NCBI GenBank assembly: GCA_021399345.1
Contig: JAAFKI010000184.1
Location: 1-63,552, forward strand
DNA: 63,552 nucleotides
Source of the DNA: Candidatus Heimdallarchaeota archaeon
Lineage (GTDB): Archaea > Asgardarchaeota > Heimdallarchaeia > Heimdallarchaeales > Heimdallarchaeaceae
Direction: 5' to 3'
The position numbers and the translations under genes were made by a program. Each line of letters starts with the position of its first letter. Position 1 is the stretch's first letter. Below, in pieces: positions 45,946 through 55,332 of the stretch. The notes below the pieces were generated by a model. That model was not told where the DNA came from, did not search any database, and was given only the letters and a program-made list of their open reading frames with translations.

Positions 45946-46695
45946 TTAGCTATAGAAGTCATCTTCATCTCTGACTTCTACGTCTCCTTCTTTTATTATT
46001 GGTTCAACTTGATAAACAACTCTCCCTTTCCAGAAATATTCACCTGTACGATAAATAGGATTTTTTCTTAGATAAGCCAAAGTACTACGTGGAATGTCAT
46101 ATTTGTTGCTAATAGTAGACATTGTGACATTGTCTTCAAACATCTGGAAAATCTCAACCAATTTAGGTCGCATTTCTTCATCGATTAGCAGCTTGCCATT
46201 TTCTATCACATAGCCTATAGGTGGACGTGACATAATTTTTTCATCTTGTATCCTTCTTTTGATACCGTACATTCTTTTCTGTCTATATTTCTTAAGCTCT
46301 TCCTCTCCTAGAAGATCGTAAATTCTTGTGACAAGCATTTCATCAGATTCTTCAGTTGCTCGAATTTCTACTCCTTTGCTTCGTAAGAGAACAGAAGCAT
46401 ATCCCAACATGTCTACTTCTCTAGAAATCCTGTCACGTGTTTGTACCCAAACTTCTTTGACGGGATCTTCAGGTCTCTGCGAATTATGCATTTGGATGAA
46501 TTCCAACATCTTCTTGAAACCAGGTCTTTCCTGAACATGACTGTCCCCAGAAACATCTTCATCAACAAATGTCTCAAGAACATGTCTATATCCAACAGTG
46601 TTGATTTTCTTGTCTATTACATCGTACTGTGTATCTCTTCCAGATTCTTGATCTGAAGTACTGACCCTAACATAAGTAACTACATTAACATGCAT
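45946..46695 (-). CDS. serine site-specific recombinase (resolvase/invertase type)
   Basis: 249 residues. The resolvase catalytic domain begins TYVRVSTSDQESGRDTQYD, where the Ser of RVSTSDQ is the nucleophile. VSGDSHVQERPGFKKMLEF and QTRDRISREVDMLGY supply the catalytic Arg residues. A Recombinase-like DNA-binding part follows (SRPPIGYVIENGKL, ISNKYDIPRSTLAYLRKNPI). It is shorter than large phage integrases and longer than Tn3 resolvases. An inverted repeat lies directly upstream. No transposase or IS ends were found, so it may be a remnant mobile element or a chromosomal switch. Confidence 0.85.
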   Translation of the reverse strand: MHVNVVTYVRVSTSDQESGRDTQYDVIDKKINTVGYRHVLETFVDEDVSGDSHVQERPGFKKMLEFIQMHNSQRPEDPVKEVWVQTRDRISREVDMLGYASVLLRSKGVEIRATEESDEMLVTRIYDLLGEEELKKYRQKRMYGIKRRIQDEKIMSRPPIGYVIENGKLLIDEEMRPKLVEIFQMFEDNVTMSTISNKYDIPRSTLAYLRKNPIYRTGEYFWKGRVVYQVEPIIKEGDVEVRDEDDFYS

Positions 46696-46720
46696 AGTTT
46701 CTAAAAAGGTGGGTTCTTCT

Positions 46721-46750
46721 TATAACATGATGTAATACTTTAGTGTTATA
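46721..46750. promoter_or_regulatory. inverted repeat upstream of the serine recombinase
   Basis: TATAACA (46721-46727) and TGTTATA (46744-46750) are perfect 7-base inverted arms around a 16-base core. The site sits 26 bases before the recombinase ATG. Serine recombinases often act at dyad sites next to their own gene, so it may be a crossover or operator site. A promoter element is the alternative. Confidence 0.4.
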
Positions 46751-46944
46751 GGAGACCTAATGATTTTTGTCGGAAAATATCTACCTTTCTATTTTACGCT
46801 TTTTGTCGAGTATATTTCTTCAATTAATAGTTAAATAGTACTAAGAATAATTAGCCTTCAAATAATCGTTTCCAGCTATTTTTTACTCACAAATAATTTT
46901 CTTACTAAATCATAGAAGATAAATATTCCAGCTAAACAGAAAAT

Positions 46945-47766
46945 ATGAAAACGATGATTCAAGAAACTAAAAGTGACTTACTAAATTATTTCAGAGATAA
47001 GAAAGTAGTGGTAGCATTTTCTGGAGGTGTTGATAGTGCCGTATTATTAGAACTAGCTCTAGAAAGTGCGAAGGAAGTTTTGCCAGTCACTATCAAATCT
47101 AGTCTAGTTCCAGGTTCCGAAATCGATTTTGCTATAAAATACCTTGAGGAAAAAGATTTACACTTTATAGTTCATTACGTTAATCCACTAGAAAATGAAA
47201 AAGTAGTTCATAATGATGAAAGACGATGCTATTTCTGTAAGAAGCTTATTTTTGAGTCAATTATTGAAGCTACTAGATATTTCTCTCCAGATATCATTGT
47301 TGAAGGGTCAAATGTTTCAGATCTTTCAGATTATAGACCAGGACTTGATGCAATTAAGGAGCTAAAAATTAAAAGCCCTTACCTAAAGCTAAAAATCACA
47401 AAAAGTCAAATTAAGGAGTTAGCTGAAGAAATGGATTTAAAGGTTGCAAAAAAACCTGCTACAACCTGTTTAGCTACTCGTATTCCTTATGGGCAACAAA
47501 TTAATGAAGAAAGACTTAGAAGAATAGAAGAAGCTGAGCTAATTATTAAAGCAGTAATTGGTATCGAAATTTTGAGAGTTAGAGATCATAACGAAATTGC
47601 CAGAATTGAAGTTTCAGAGGATAAAATCGAACTCTTCTTAGATAAGAAAAAGAGAAAAGCTATAACAGAAGGTTTGAAAAATCTAGGATTTTCTTACATT
47701 ACTATAGATTTAGTTGGGTATAAACAAGGATCTATGAATATAAATATCCCAGGTGTAGAAAAATGA
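46945..47766 (+). CDS. larE: ATP-dependent sacrificial sulfur transferase LarE (probable [4Fe-4S] type)
   Basis: This 273-residue enzyme adds sulfur to the nickel-pincer nucleotide precursor. The PP-loop is VVVAFSGGVDSAVLLELA near residue 25. Cys residues occur in RRCYFCKKL (near 95) and KKPATTCLATRIPYG (near 175). LarE with a single Cys at the latter site sacrifices that Cys. LarE with three conserved Cys is known to bind a [4Fe-4S] cluster that carries extra sulfur, and this protein has all three. It starts the larECB operon and overlaps larC by 4 bases (ATGA). Confidence 0.92.
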   Translation: MKTMIQETKSDLLNYFRDKKVVVAFSGGVDSAVLLELALESAKEVLPVTIKSSLVPGSEIDFAIKYLEEKDLHFIVHYVNPLENEKVVHNDERRCYFCKKLIFESIIEATRYFSPDIIVEGSNVSDLSDYRPGLDAIKELKIKSPYLKLKITKSQIKELAEEMDLKVAKKPATTCLATRIPYGQQINEERLRRIEEAELIIKAVIGIEILRVRDHNEIARIEVSEDKIELFLDKKKRKAITEGLKNLGFSYITIDLVGYKQGSMNINIPGVEK

Positions 47767-48998
47767 TTAAAGCCTTAGTAATTGATCCTCGAAATGCAGG
47801 TTGCTCTGGAGACATGTTCCTGTCAGTTTTGATTGACTTATTTGATGATATTGAAACACTAGATGAACTAGTTGAAATTATGAAGAAATCTCTTAAAGTG
47901 GACTTTTCGTTAGAAAGAATTCCAGTCATTAAAAAGGGAATTAAGTCAACTAGTATTCAAATTGATATCAAGAAAGACATTGAGCAAAAACATGCTACTG
48001 AAATTCAAGATTTATTCAAGGCAGTGTTGAAAGAGCTAAAACTATCAGAAAAAGCTCAAAATACAGCTTTAAAGATGCTAACTACACTTTTTGAAGCTGA
48101 ATCATTAGTTCATGGTGAGAAAATAGAAAAACTTCACCTTCATGAAACAGCAAGCTTAGATACAATTCTAGACATAATTGGTACTGTTTTGTTGCTGGAA
48201 AAACATGAATTTCTAGATGTTCCTATCTATGGATTACCAGCTAATGTTGGTAGTGGTTTTGTAACATTTTCTCATGGAAAAATGGCAATACCTCCACCAG
48301 CAGTTGTAGAAATATTGAAAGCTTCAGATTACATGTTTTTTAGTGATGATGCAAAGGGAGAGCTTCTAACTCCAACTGGAGCAATAATTTTAACAGTGTT
48401 AACATCAAATAAAATAAATAAAATTCCTCCAATAAAAATTAAGGGAATTGGTTATGGAGCTGGGCAGAAAGATCTTCCCAACAGGTCAAATGTCTTAAGG
48501 ATTCTATCAGTTGAAATTGATGAAAAACAAGAGGTTCATTACCTGTCTATGCTAGAGACACACATTGATGATGTTTCTGGTGAATTGCTAGGAGGCATCG
48601 TAAATAAACTTCTAGAACAAGGAGCTTTAGATGTTTCTTACTATCCCCTTATAATGAAAAAGAATCGACCGGCTTACAGTCTAAGAGTTATTTGTGAGGA
48701 AGATCAAGCTTCTGATTTGGCATTTATGATTATGAAGGAACTTGGAACTCTTGGTGTAAGAGAAAGTCGATTTGGGCGGTATGAGCTTGAAAGAAAAATA
48801 GTTAAGAAGAAATTTTTCATTGAGGGAGATATCTATGAGTGTAAATATAAGGAGAGGTTTCTGAACGACGAAATCATTGGAGTTAAACCTGAGTATGAAG
48901 ATGTAGTTTCAATATCTGAAAAAACTGGTATTCCACTAATTGAACTTGAAGTAAAACTAATTAATTTTTATCACTTGGAGGATGAATATTGTGAATAA
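47763..48998 (+). CDS. larC: nickel insertion protein LarC (nickel-pincer cofactor)
   Basis: This 411-residue, CTP-dependent enzyme inserts nickel into the pincer nucleotide. Features are DPRNAGCSGDMFLSVLIDL at the N-terminus, the His-containing LHLHETASLDTILDIIGTV near residue 126, GLPANVGSGFVTFSHG, TPTGAIIL and the C-terminal domain with LETHIDDVSGELLGG and RESRFGRYELER. In Lactiplantibacillus the gene is read through a programmed frameshift; here it is one continuous frame. It is flanked by larE (4-base overlap) and larB (8-base overlap), indicating translational coupling. Confidence 0.93.
   Translation: MIKALVIDPRNAGCSGDMFLSVLIDLFDDIETLDELVEIMKKSLKVDFSLERIPVIKKGIKSTSIQIDIKKDIEQKHATEIQDLFKAVLKELKLSEKAQNTALKMLTTLFEAESLVHGEKIEKLHLHETASLDTILDIIGTVLLLEKHEFLDVPIYGLPANVGSGFVTFSHGKMAIPPPAVVEILKASDYMFFSDDAKGELLTPTGAIILTVLTSNKINKIPPIKIKGIGYGAGQKDLPNRSNVLRILSVEIDEKQEVHYLSMLETHIDDVSGELLGGIVNKLLEQGALDVSYYPLIMKKNRPAYSLRVICEEDQASDLAFMIMKELGTLGVRESRFGRYELERKIVKKKFFIEGDIYECKYKERFLNDEIIGVKPEYEDVVSISEKTGIPLIELEVKLINFYHLEDEYCE
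48977..48981 (+). promoter_or_regulatory. Shine-Dalgarno site that decides the larB start
   Basis: GGAGG ends 9 bases before the GTG at 48991 but touches the ATG at 48982. The spacing therefore favours the GTG, giving an 8-base overlap (GTGAATAA) with the end of larC. Confidence 0.6.
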
Positions 48999-49779
48999 AA
49001 GAGAAATTCTTGAAAGCTTAGTTTCAGGAAAAATTACCTTAGATGAAGCTGAAAAAGCATTTGAAACAAATCATATTGAAGAAGTTAAAGACTTAGCTAA
49101 TTATGACCTTTTTCGGGAAAAAAGAACTGGTATACCAGAAGTAGTTTATTCTGAAACAAAAACCCCAGAAGTGTTAGTTGAAATCGTTAAAAGGGTATTA
49201 AAAAAGAAACCAATAATTCTCCTTTCTCGATTGAAGGAAGCACATGTAAAAGCTTTACAAATCTTTAATGGTGATTATGCCCTAGAATTTGGAACAAACA
49301 ATCTTTTCTGTAGAATTAAACATAAAGACTATGTTTTAGATCAGTCCAAAGGCAAAATAGGAATTGTAACAGCTGGAACATCAGATTTACCAGTTGCAGA
49401 AGAATCTAAAGCAATAGCTGAAATGATGGGGTGTGAAGTACATCTAGTTGCAGATGTAGGTGTGGCTGGAATTCATAGATTATTCGATCCTTTGAAAAAT
49501 CTTCTTGAAAAGAATGTAGATGCTATTGTTGTTGCAGCTGGCATGGAAGGAGCTTTACCAACTGTAATTACTGGATTAGTTGACGTTCCAGTAATAGGAC
49601 TTCCAATATCTACAGGATATGGTTTTGGAGGTAAAGGACAAACAGCTTTAATGAGTATGCTACAAAGTTGTGCTCTAGGGCTAGCTGTAGTTAATATTGA
49701 TAACGGAATAAGTGCAGGAGCTATTGCAGCAAAAATAGCTATAAATTCAAACCAAAAGTGTACCGGTGAAAACCATTAA
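48991..49779 (+). CDS. larB: pyridinium-3,5-biscarboxylic acid mononucleotide synthase LarB
   Basis: About 262 residues. LarB carboxylates and hydrolyses nicotinic acid adenine dinucleotide, the first step of nickel-pincer nucleotide synthesis. The AIR-carboxylase-like C-terminal domain shows GIVTAGTSDLPVAEESKAIA, DVGVAGIHRLFDP, VAAGMEGALPTVITGLVDVP and PISTGYGFGGKG. The N-terminal helices (REILESLVSGKITLDEAEKA) are also typical. The three biosynthetic enzymes E, C and B are thus all present in one operon. The LarA racemase that uses the cofactor is not in this window. Confidence 0.93.
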   Translation: MNKREILESLVSGKITLDEAEKAFETNHIEEVKDLANYDLFREKRTGIPEVVYSETKTPEVLVEIVKRVLKKKPIILLSRLKEAHVKALQIFNGDYALEFGTNNLFCRIKHKDYVLDQSKGKIGIVTAGTSDLPVAEESKAIAEMMGCEVHLVADVGVAGIHRLFDPLKNLLEKNVDAIVVAAGMEGALPTVITGLVDVPVIGLPISTGYGFGGKGQTALMSMLQSCALGLAVVNIDNGISAGAIAAKIAINSNQKCTGENH

Positions 49780-49803
49780 AAAGAATTTATCTTGTTTCTT
49801 CTT

Positions 49804-50598
49804 ATGAAAATAGTTATTACCGGTAGCTCAAGGGGCATAGGTTTTGCATTGGCTAAAACATTTGCTGAATATGGAGATCAGATAATCATATCTTCAAGAA
49901 AACAAGAAGCTGTTGACATTGCTGTTAATAAGATAAAGAGTTTCAATCCTGAAACTGAGGTTTATGGAACTGTTTGTGATGTTACTAAAATTGAGGATGT
50001 TAAAGCTCTAGCACAATTTAGTAATGAAAAGATATCTGGAATTGACATCTGGATTAACAATGCTGGAATAAATGGATCTTATTATGGCAAACTAACTGAT
50101 TGGAAAAATGAAACGATTGAGCATGTTATACAGACCAATTTGTTTGGAACATTTAATGGTTGTACAGCAGCTATAGAATATATGGTAAAACAAGGATATG
50201 GTAAAGTTTTCAATTTAGCGGGTATGGGGGCAAACGGTATGGCTTCACCTAATCTAGCAGTCTATGGAGCTACAAAAGCATCTATACCTCAGTTAACAAA
50301 GTCATTAGCTCGGGAACTTAAAGATACTAATGTCATTATCAATTATTTGAGTCCTGGAATAGTTATCACTGATTTTATAACATCAAATGTTCCTAAAGAA
50401 GCGGTTTCGATTTTCAATATCTTAGCTGAAAGACCTGATAAGGTTGCAAAGTACTTAGTTAGAAAAATGAGGAAATTCAACAAAAGCAACAAAAACATAA
50501 ATTTCGCAAATTCAGTTAAAATCTTTTGGAAATTTATGACTGCAAGTTTTAGAAAAAACAGATTTTTTGATAATGAAGGAAATTTAATTGAACGATGA
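49804..50598 (+). CDS. short-chain dehydrogenase/reductase
   Basis: About 264 residues, a classical SDR. The NAD(P)-binding loop is VITGSSRGIGFALAKTF, then WINNAGING. The active site has YGATKASIPQLTKSLARE, with Tyr-x-x-x-Lys. The expected catalytic Ser region reads FNLAGMGANGMASPN, where Ala/Gly replace the usual Ser-Ser, an oddity. The C-terminal 70 residues are basic and may contact membranes. The start is set at ATG 49804. It lies 25 bases after larB on the same strand but has no known role in that pathway. Confidence 0.8.
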   Translation: MKIVITGSSRGIGFALAKTFAEYGDQIIISSRKQEAVDIAVNKIKSFNPETEVYGTVCDVTKIEDVKALAQFSNEKISGIDIWINNAGINGSYYGKLTDWKNETIEHVIQTNLFGTFNGCTAAIEYMVKQGYGKVFNLAGMGANGMASPNLAVYGATKASIPQLTKSLARELKDTNVIINYLSPGIVITDFITSNVPKEAVSIFNILAERPDKVAKYLVRKMRKFNKSNKNINFANSVKIFWKFMTASFRKNRFFDNEGNLIER

Positions 50599-52620
50599 TT
50601 AGTATTTTCGTTTCTTGTTTGCTTTTCCTACTTTAGTTATTAACAAATTAGCTTCATGAATTACGTTATATTTTTTGGGTAGAAGTAAACCAAACAGAAA
50701 TGAAAATAAACTACCACTTACAGCTAACCAGAATCCTATGAAATCTTTCATTGCTAACTTTAAATATACCTCAGATATGTATGGAAAAACACCTGATGAA
50801 CTAACTGTAATAATAGGATATACTAACGTAAATGCAAGAACACAAAACGCACATATACTCCATAAGACCTTATGAATTCCAAACATAGACATTATAATTG
50901 CGGCAAGTCCAATAAGCATTGCTGCTAGATTGAAGATACATATCATTAGTATAATCGGAACTCCTGAAGATAATATTAAGAGATGAAAATATAAAGCAGA
51001 AAACTGTATTATCACACCAGTAATTCCAATTAACATAAATAAAATAGAAGTAAATTTTGGTTTGAAGAAATCCTTGAAATCTTGTACCAATTCTCTGTAT
51101 TTGTTTTTAGTACCAAGTTCCCTATAATATCCCCAAGGAATAAGAAAAGAAATACCAAACGTCAAGAGGAATAAGAAGAAAGGATGTAGAAAACGAATAG
51201 CTGTCATAATAATCCAGCTATAGTAATATATTCCAAGTGTAAAAAGCAGAATACTTAGAATTTCAATTGCTCTTATTCCAAAATTCCAAAAATCTCTAGA
51301 ATCCTCATCAACAGATTCGGGCGATATTTTTTCGCTTTTCCTCCTTCCGATATAATATTCAACTTTGTTTGTAATAGAATTTGCAATAACAATTATCGAG
51401 AGTATGAAGAAAGGAGTGTAGAAAGCGTCGTAATACTTAAACAATCCCCTAGAGATGAATGTATGTGAAATTAAAACAATCCAGGTAATGTAATAAGTAA
51501 ATACTTTTTCATTATTTGCAAGTTTCTTTCCATTGAAATGACCTATAAAAAGTGCAAAACCATAGAAAACTATGAATGGGATCATAAACGTGTTAATTTG
51601 AACATAGAAATTAGCTAAATCTTCAGCTCCCCAGTAAAGAAATGAATGAGCTAGAGTTGTACCATGTCCATTTCCAACTGAATCCAAAGTTACATACCAT
51701 AAAGACCTTCCAGCTGCTAATATCCTTCCTATATACAAAATAGGCGTAATGAAAATCCATGGAACGGAAAGAAGTAGAGTAGATAACAGGAATGGTCGTA
51801 GAAACCTTCTTACAGCTGTTTTAAAATCATGTTCTTTCCATATCATTGAAAATATAGGAATTACTAGGAAAAGAGGCATTTGTTTTGTTAACCAAGCTAA
51901 AGTGAGAGAATATGCAGATAATCTGTATTTCTTCTTCATTATTAGAAAGAATGTAACAAGAGTGAAAAAAGTCATTTGAGGTATATTAAGATAATAAGCG
52001 TCTATGTAAAATAGATTGAAAGGCATGAAAATAAACGCAAATGTACCAACTAGTCCAAGCACATGTTTGTAGATCTTTCTATCTCTCATAAATTTGAAGT
52101 TTATAATAATCAAATAGATCATTACAGCTGATAATGCATCAAAATTTATCGCTGTCCATTTGACTGATTCTTCAATAAGGATATCATTTGGCATTCCTGG
52201 GTTGAATAACTGAACAAGAAGAGATGTAAAATACAAACCATAGATAAATACAGGTCCATACACATAGAAATCAAGCTCATTAGTATACCGTTTATATGGG
52301 TTCCATCCACTGCGAAATGCATCTAAATAAGATTCATAGTAATAATCAGCATCAATATATATTTCAAAATACCAAGTTGATCGTCCATTGATTGGTTCTA
52401 CTAATGTGTAATTAAAATTTGATCCAACATTGCTGTATATCCAATCAGATATGTTGATTTTAATTAGAATGGCTGTAACTAAGATAACAATTAAGAAAAC
52501 GGATATTATGAAAAATTCTTTTTTAAGTTTGTTTCTAAGATATTCTAACTTAGATACTGCTCCTTTCTCTTTCTCTCTTAATTCAACCATGAATTTCATT
52601 CTAAAAGACTGATGAACCAT
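50599..52620 (-). CDS. GT-C-like polytopic glycosyltransferase
   Basis: This 673-residue protein has about 13-14 membrane helices. The first external loop after helix 1 contains DADYYYESYLDAFRSGWNPY, an acidic pattern typical of the metal-binding loop of GT-C enzymes (PMT, ALG6, mannosyltransferases). WLTKQMPLFLVIPIFSM and LAHSFLYWGAEDLANFY further fit dolichyl-phosphate-sugar-dependent transferases. It probably adds a sugar to a lipid-linked glycan or surface protein. The C-terminal third is extra helices of unknown role. The start lies in a charged N-terminus. Confidence 0.65.
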   Translation of the reverse strand: MVHQSFRMKFMVELREKEKGAVSKLEYLRNKLKKEFFIISVFLIVILVTAILIKINISDWIYSNVGSNFNYTLVEPINGRSTWYFEIYIDADYYYESYLDAFRSGWNPYKRYTNELDFYVYGPVFIYGLYFTSLLVQLFNPGMPNDILIEESVKWTAINFDALSAVMIYLIIINFKFMRDRKIYKHVLGLVGTFAFIFMPFNLFYIDAYYLNIPQMTFFTLVTFFLIMKKKYRLSAYSLTLAWLTKQMPLFLVIPIFSMIWKEHDFKTAVRRFLRPFLLSTLLLSVPWIFITPILYIGRILAAGRSLWYVTLDSVGNGHGTTLAHSFLYWGAEDLANFYVQINTFMIPFIVFYGFALFIGHFNGKKLANNEKVFTYYITWIVLISHTFISRGLFKYYDAFYTPFFILSIIVIANSITNKVEYYIGRRKSEKISPESVDEDSRDFWNFGIRAIEILSILLFTLGIYYYSWIIMTAIRFLHPFFLFLLTFGISFLIPWGYYRELGTKNKYRELVQDFKDFFKPKFTSILFMLIGITGVIIQFSALYFHLLILSSGVPIILMICIFNLAAMLIGLAAIIMSMFGIHKVLWSICAFCVLAFTLVYPIITVSSSGVFPYISEVYLKLAMKDFIGFWLAVSGSLFSFLFGLLLPKKYNVIHEANLLITKVGKANKKRKY

Positions 52621-52745
52621 TTTAAACTTATTGAAGAAAAGATAGAAAATAATTGTAACTTTTCAGACTTCAACTATTGAGAAAATTTTACAATATCTTG
52701 AAAGAAGTCAAATTTTATAAGCTCAATTAGTGATTCCGTACAAGT

Positions 52746-53636
52746 ATGACATCTAAGGATTCAAACCAGGACGATTCTAAAATATCTGGAACAGAGAATT
52801 TTCAATGGATACTTGACCAACTCCCTTTTGGTATTTCTTTGCAAACATTAGAACGAGAGATATTATTTGAGAATGAAACAGCTAAAGACTTAGTGGGTTC
52901 CTACATTCATAGAACTTGTTTTAGTAGATGGCACTACCTAGAGGGTAAAGGGGATGAACCTTGTCCAGATTGCCCAGCAACCATAGGATTCAAAGATAGT
53001 AAATCTCACAAAGTTTTTCGCAAAACACAGGACAAGGAAGGAAAAGATTTGTTTCTAGAGATACAGTTTATACCAGTTTTTAATGAGAATAACGAAATTG
53101 ATAAATTTGTTGAAGTTATCAAAAATGTATCTTTATTGGATAAGGCTAAAATTCTAGCATCCAAACCCATAGAAGAAATCACAAATTCAGTACAAAGTTC
53201 TATAGTAAAATTTGGTGACTTAGGGGGAGAAATTATATCAACAGATGTTTTAGATTTTGTTAAAAGTGAAAACTTAGAAGATATCATAGTAAAATTAACT
53301 GTTTATATTTTTAGCGGAGTAATCCAAGGTTTTGAGGATCAAACTGGGTTATTTGGACCATTTCCAGTTCTAGACAAAACAGATTATCTTATGGAGACAT
53401 ATCTTTTCAGAATAAGAGATGACAATTCTAATGATCCTAGATTAAAGGGAATGCAACCATGTATGATTTTGATCTTCTTCCCAAGAGAACATTATTTCAT
53501 TTTTGAGAAAAGAGAAACTATTGAAGATTTCATGAAAAAAAAGATTAAGGAGTGGGGTAATTTACTAGCAATTAATCAGCAATCTCACGAGGAATTTTCT
53601 AACGAATTAGAACAATTTCTTGAGCTTCAAATCTAG
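52746..53636 (+). CDS. PAS-domain protein with uncharacterised C-terminal domain
   Basis: 296 residues. The PAS domain (about 20-135) reads WILDQLPFGISLQTLEREIL and contains CFSRWHYLEGKGDEPCPDCP, a Cys-rich PAS variant also seen in bacterial sensors, where the Cys may hold a metal or respond to redox. The C-terminal part (about 165-296, with GLFGPFPVLDKTDYLMETYLF and PCMILIFFPREHYFIFEKRE) is a mixed alpha/beta domain I do not recognise; it is not a kinase or GGDEF. A TATA-like ATTTTATAAG at about 52711 predicts a short leader. The role is probably intracellular sensing. Confidence 0.7.
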   Translation: MTSKDSNQDDSKISGTENFQWILDQLPFGISLQTLEREILFENETAKDLVGSYIHRTCFSRWHYLEGKGDEPCPDCPATIGFKDSKSHKVFRKTQDKEGKDLFLEIQFIPVFNENNEIDKFVEVIKNVSLLDKAKILASKPIEEITNSVQSSIVKFGDLGGEIISTDVLDFVKSENLEDIIVKLTVYIFSGVIQGFEDQTGLFGPFPVLDKTDYLMETYLFRIRDDNSNDPRLKGMQPCMILIFFPREHYFIFEKRETIEDFMKKKIKEWGNLLAINQQSHEEFSNELEQFLELQI

Positions 53637-53712
53637 TTGAAGCACTTGCATATTATTATTTTGTTAAAAAAAATTTGAAAAATAAAGAAAGAATTGTTTG
53701 ATTTCTTTATCG

Positions 53713-54105
53713 TTAATATCTTCTGTTTCCACCTTGTGGTCTATCCCACCTTCGTGGAATATCATGTTCTTCAGCAGATACATTATTTGTTTCTTCTACA
53801 GATTCAACTTTTTCTTTGGAATCTTCAACTGTTCCTTGTCTCCCCAAAGATAATCTGATATTCTTTTGGAACAGAATGGTTTTTGCTGATGTAAACTGGT
53901 ATGTTTCTTCATTTTTGATTTTCTCAATTTGTTCATTCCAAGCAGAGAAATAAACAACGCCTGAATCATCTCCAATGAGAATATCCATAACTTGATGTTC
54001 TTCACCAGAATTTCTACTGGTAACTGAACGAACTTCACCTAGTTCTACTACTTTTGCTATAACGTTTATATCCCTTATATTTGGGGTTAGTTCGTTTATT
54101 TTCAT
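53713..54105 (-). CDS. OB-fold single-stranded DNA-binding protein (SOSS-B/hSSB-like)
   Basis: About 130 residues from ATG 54105 (a GTG ten codons earlier is possible). INELTPNIRDINVIAKVVEL and the strands VMDILIGDDSGVVYFSAWNE and TSAKTILFQKNIRLSLGRQG form an OB fold of the archaeal/eukaryotic SOSS-B type, with aromatic Trp/Phe for base stacking. The C-terminal 40 residues are acidic then Arg/Gly-rich (PRRWDRPQGGNRRY), a disordered tail likely to bind partners or RNA. The role is in DNA repair or transcription. Confidence 0.8.
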   Translation of the reverse strand: MKINELTPNIRDINVIAKVVELGEVRSVTSRNSGEEHQVMDILIGDDSGVVYFSAWNEQIEKIKNEETYQFTSAKTILFQKNIRLSLGRQGTVEDSKEKVESVEETNNVSAEEHDIPRRWDRPQGGNRRY

Positions 54106-54388
54106 GAATTTGTTTTCTTCACTCAATTTTTTCACTTCAAACCTATTATTCTTATTTGCACAAAAATCTGTTTCGAGATTTACAAGCAGATTGTTAAAGC
54201 GAGCTTGAAAATAGATAGTTAGAGATTTTTATGCTGGAATACATCCGATTGCTTTAGCTATAAAAATAATATGTTTTAACAGAAATTGTTGCTCTAATTT
54301 AGTATGCATCCTAAAACTAATGAGGTATTTTTTCAAAAGAATCACAACACAAGTAAAGTATTAAATATTCTTAAAATTAGTAATATTC

Positions 54389-55321
54389 ATGAAATTTGGT
54401 TACTATGTTCGTACAGTTCACACTTATCCTGAAATTAGAGATTTAACTGTTCGTGCAGAAGAAATGAGTTTTGAATCTGCTCATGTTAACGACCACTTAA
54501 TTGGTTTTGATGAAAAGCAAGAGAAAAAAGAATCTTATTTAGAAGCTCTAATGTTGATGAGCTCTTTAGCAATTGAAACTAAAAAAATAAAACTGGGTCA
54601 TATAGTTCTTTGTAATTCCTTCCGAAATCCAGCATATCTAGCTAAGATGGTTAGTACTCTGGATCATATTTCAAATGGAAGAGCTCTTTTATGGTTAGGA
54701 GCTGGTTGGTATGAAGAAGAATACAAAGCATATGGGTATTCCTTTCCAAATGGAAAACAAAGAGTTGATGAGTTGGAAGAATCCTTAGCTATCTATAAAA
54801 AATTGTTCACTGAAGATTCTACAAATTTTGAAGGAAAATTCTGGAAATTAGAAAATAATAGAAACTATCCAAAACCAATCCAAAAACCTCATCCGCAGAT
54901 TGTTTTAGGCACTACTGGTAAAAGAATGACCGAAATTGCTTGTAGGGAAGCAGATGGAATAAATCTACCATATGTTAAAAAGGATGATTTACCTAAGACA
55001 ATTAAGAATATTCACAAACACTTGGAGAAATTTAACAGAACTCTTGAAGAATTTGAAATTTCATACTTCGGTGGAATAAATCTAGTTAGCAGTCAAGAAG
55101 AAATTGACAATCTTGTGAAAACCATTATTGATAGGGCAAAAGACGATGCAAAACCATCCCGAGAGGAAGTATTGAAAAATCAATTTATAGGATATCCTAA
55201 AGATATCAAAGAGAAAATACAAGAGTATGAAGATCTGGGGATTAACAAGATGGTAATTGCTATAAGAAAATCTGATACCATTGAGGATCCGCTTAAGATG
55301 TTCTATGATGAAGTAATGTAA
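54389..55321 (+). CDS. luciferase-like, probably F420-dependent oxidoreductase
   Basis: This 310-residue (alpha/beta)8 LLM-family protein has SFESAHVNDHLIGFDEKQEK at the sugar-phosphate side of the barrel, ETKKIKLGHIVLCNSFRNPAYLAKM, GRALLWLGAGWYEEEYKAYG (the classical GAGW motif) and HPQIVLGTTGKRMTEIACREADG. In archaea these enzymes normally use coenzyme F420 rather than FMN. The substrate is unknown. The TATA-like ATTAAATATT lies about 25 bases before the ATG. An acyl-carrier-like gene follows 11 bases later, so the two are co-transcribed. Confidence 0.87.
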   Translation: MKFGYYVRTVHTYPEIRDLTVRAEEMSFESAHVNDHLIGFDEKQEKKESYLEALMLMSSLAIETKKIKLGHIVLCNSFRNPAYLAKMVSTLDHISNGRALLWLGAGWYEEEYKAYGYSFPNGKQRVDELEESLAIYKKLFTEDSTNFEGKFWKLENNRNYPKPIQKPHPQIVLGTTGKRMTEIACREADGINLPYVKKDDLPKTIKNIHKHLEKFNRTLEEFEISYFGGINLVSSQEEIDNLVKTIIDRAKDDAKPSREEVLKNQFIGYPKDIKEKIQEYEDLGINKMVIAIRKSDTIEDPLKMFYDEVM

Positions 55322-55332
55322 GAGGAATAAAA

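Noticed and set aside
47763..48998. Programmed frameshift in larC as in Lactiplantibacillus
   Set aside because: The gene is one continuous open frame with both domains present.
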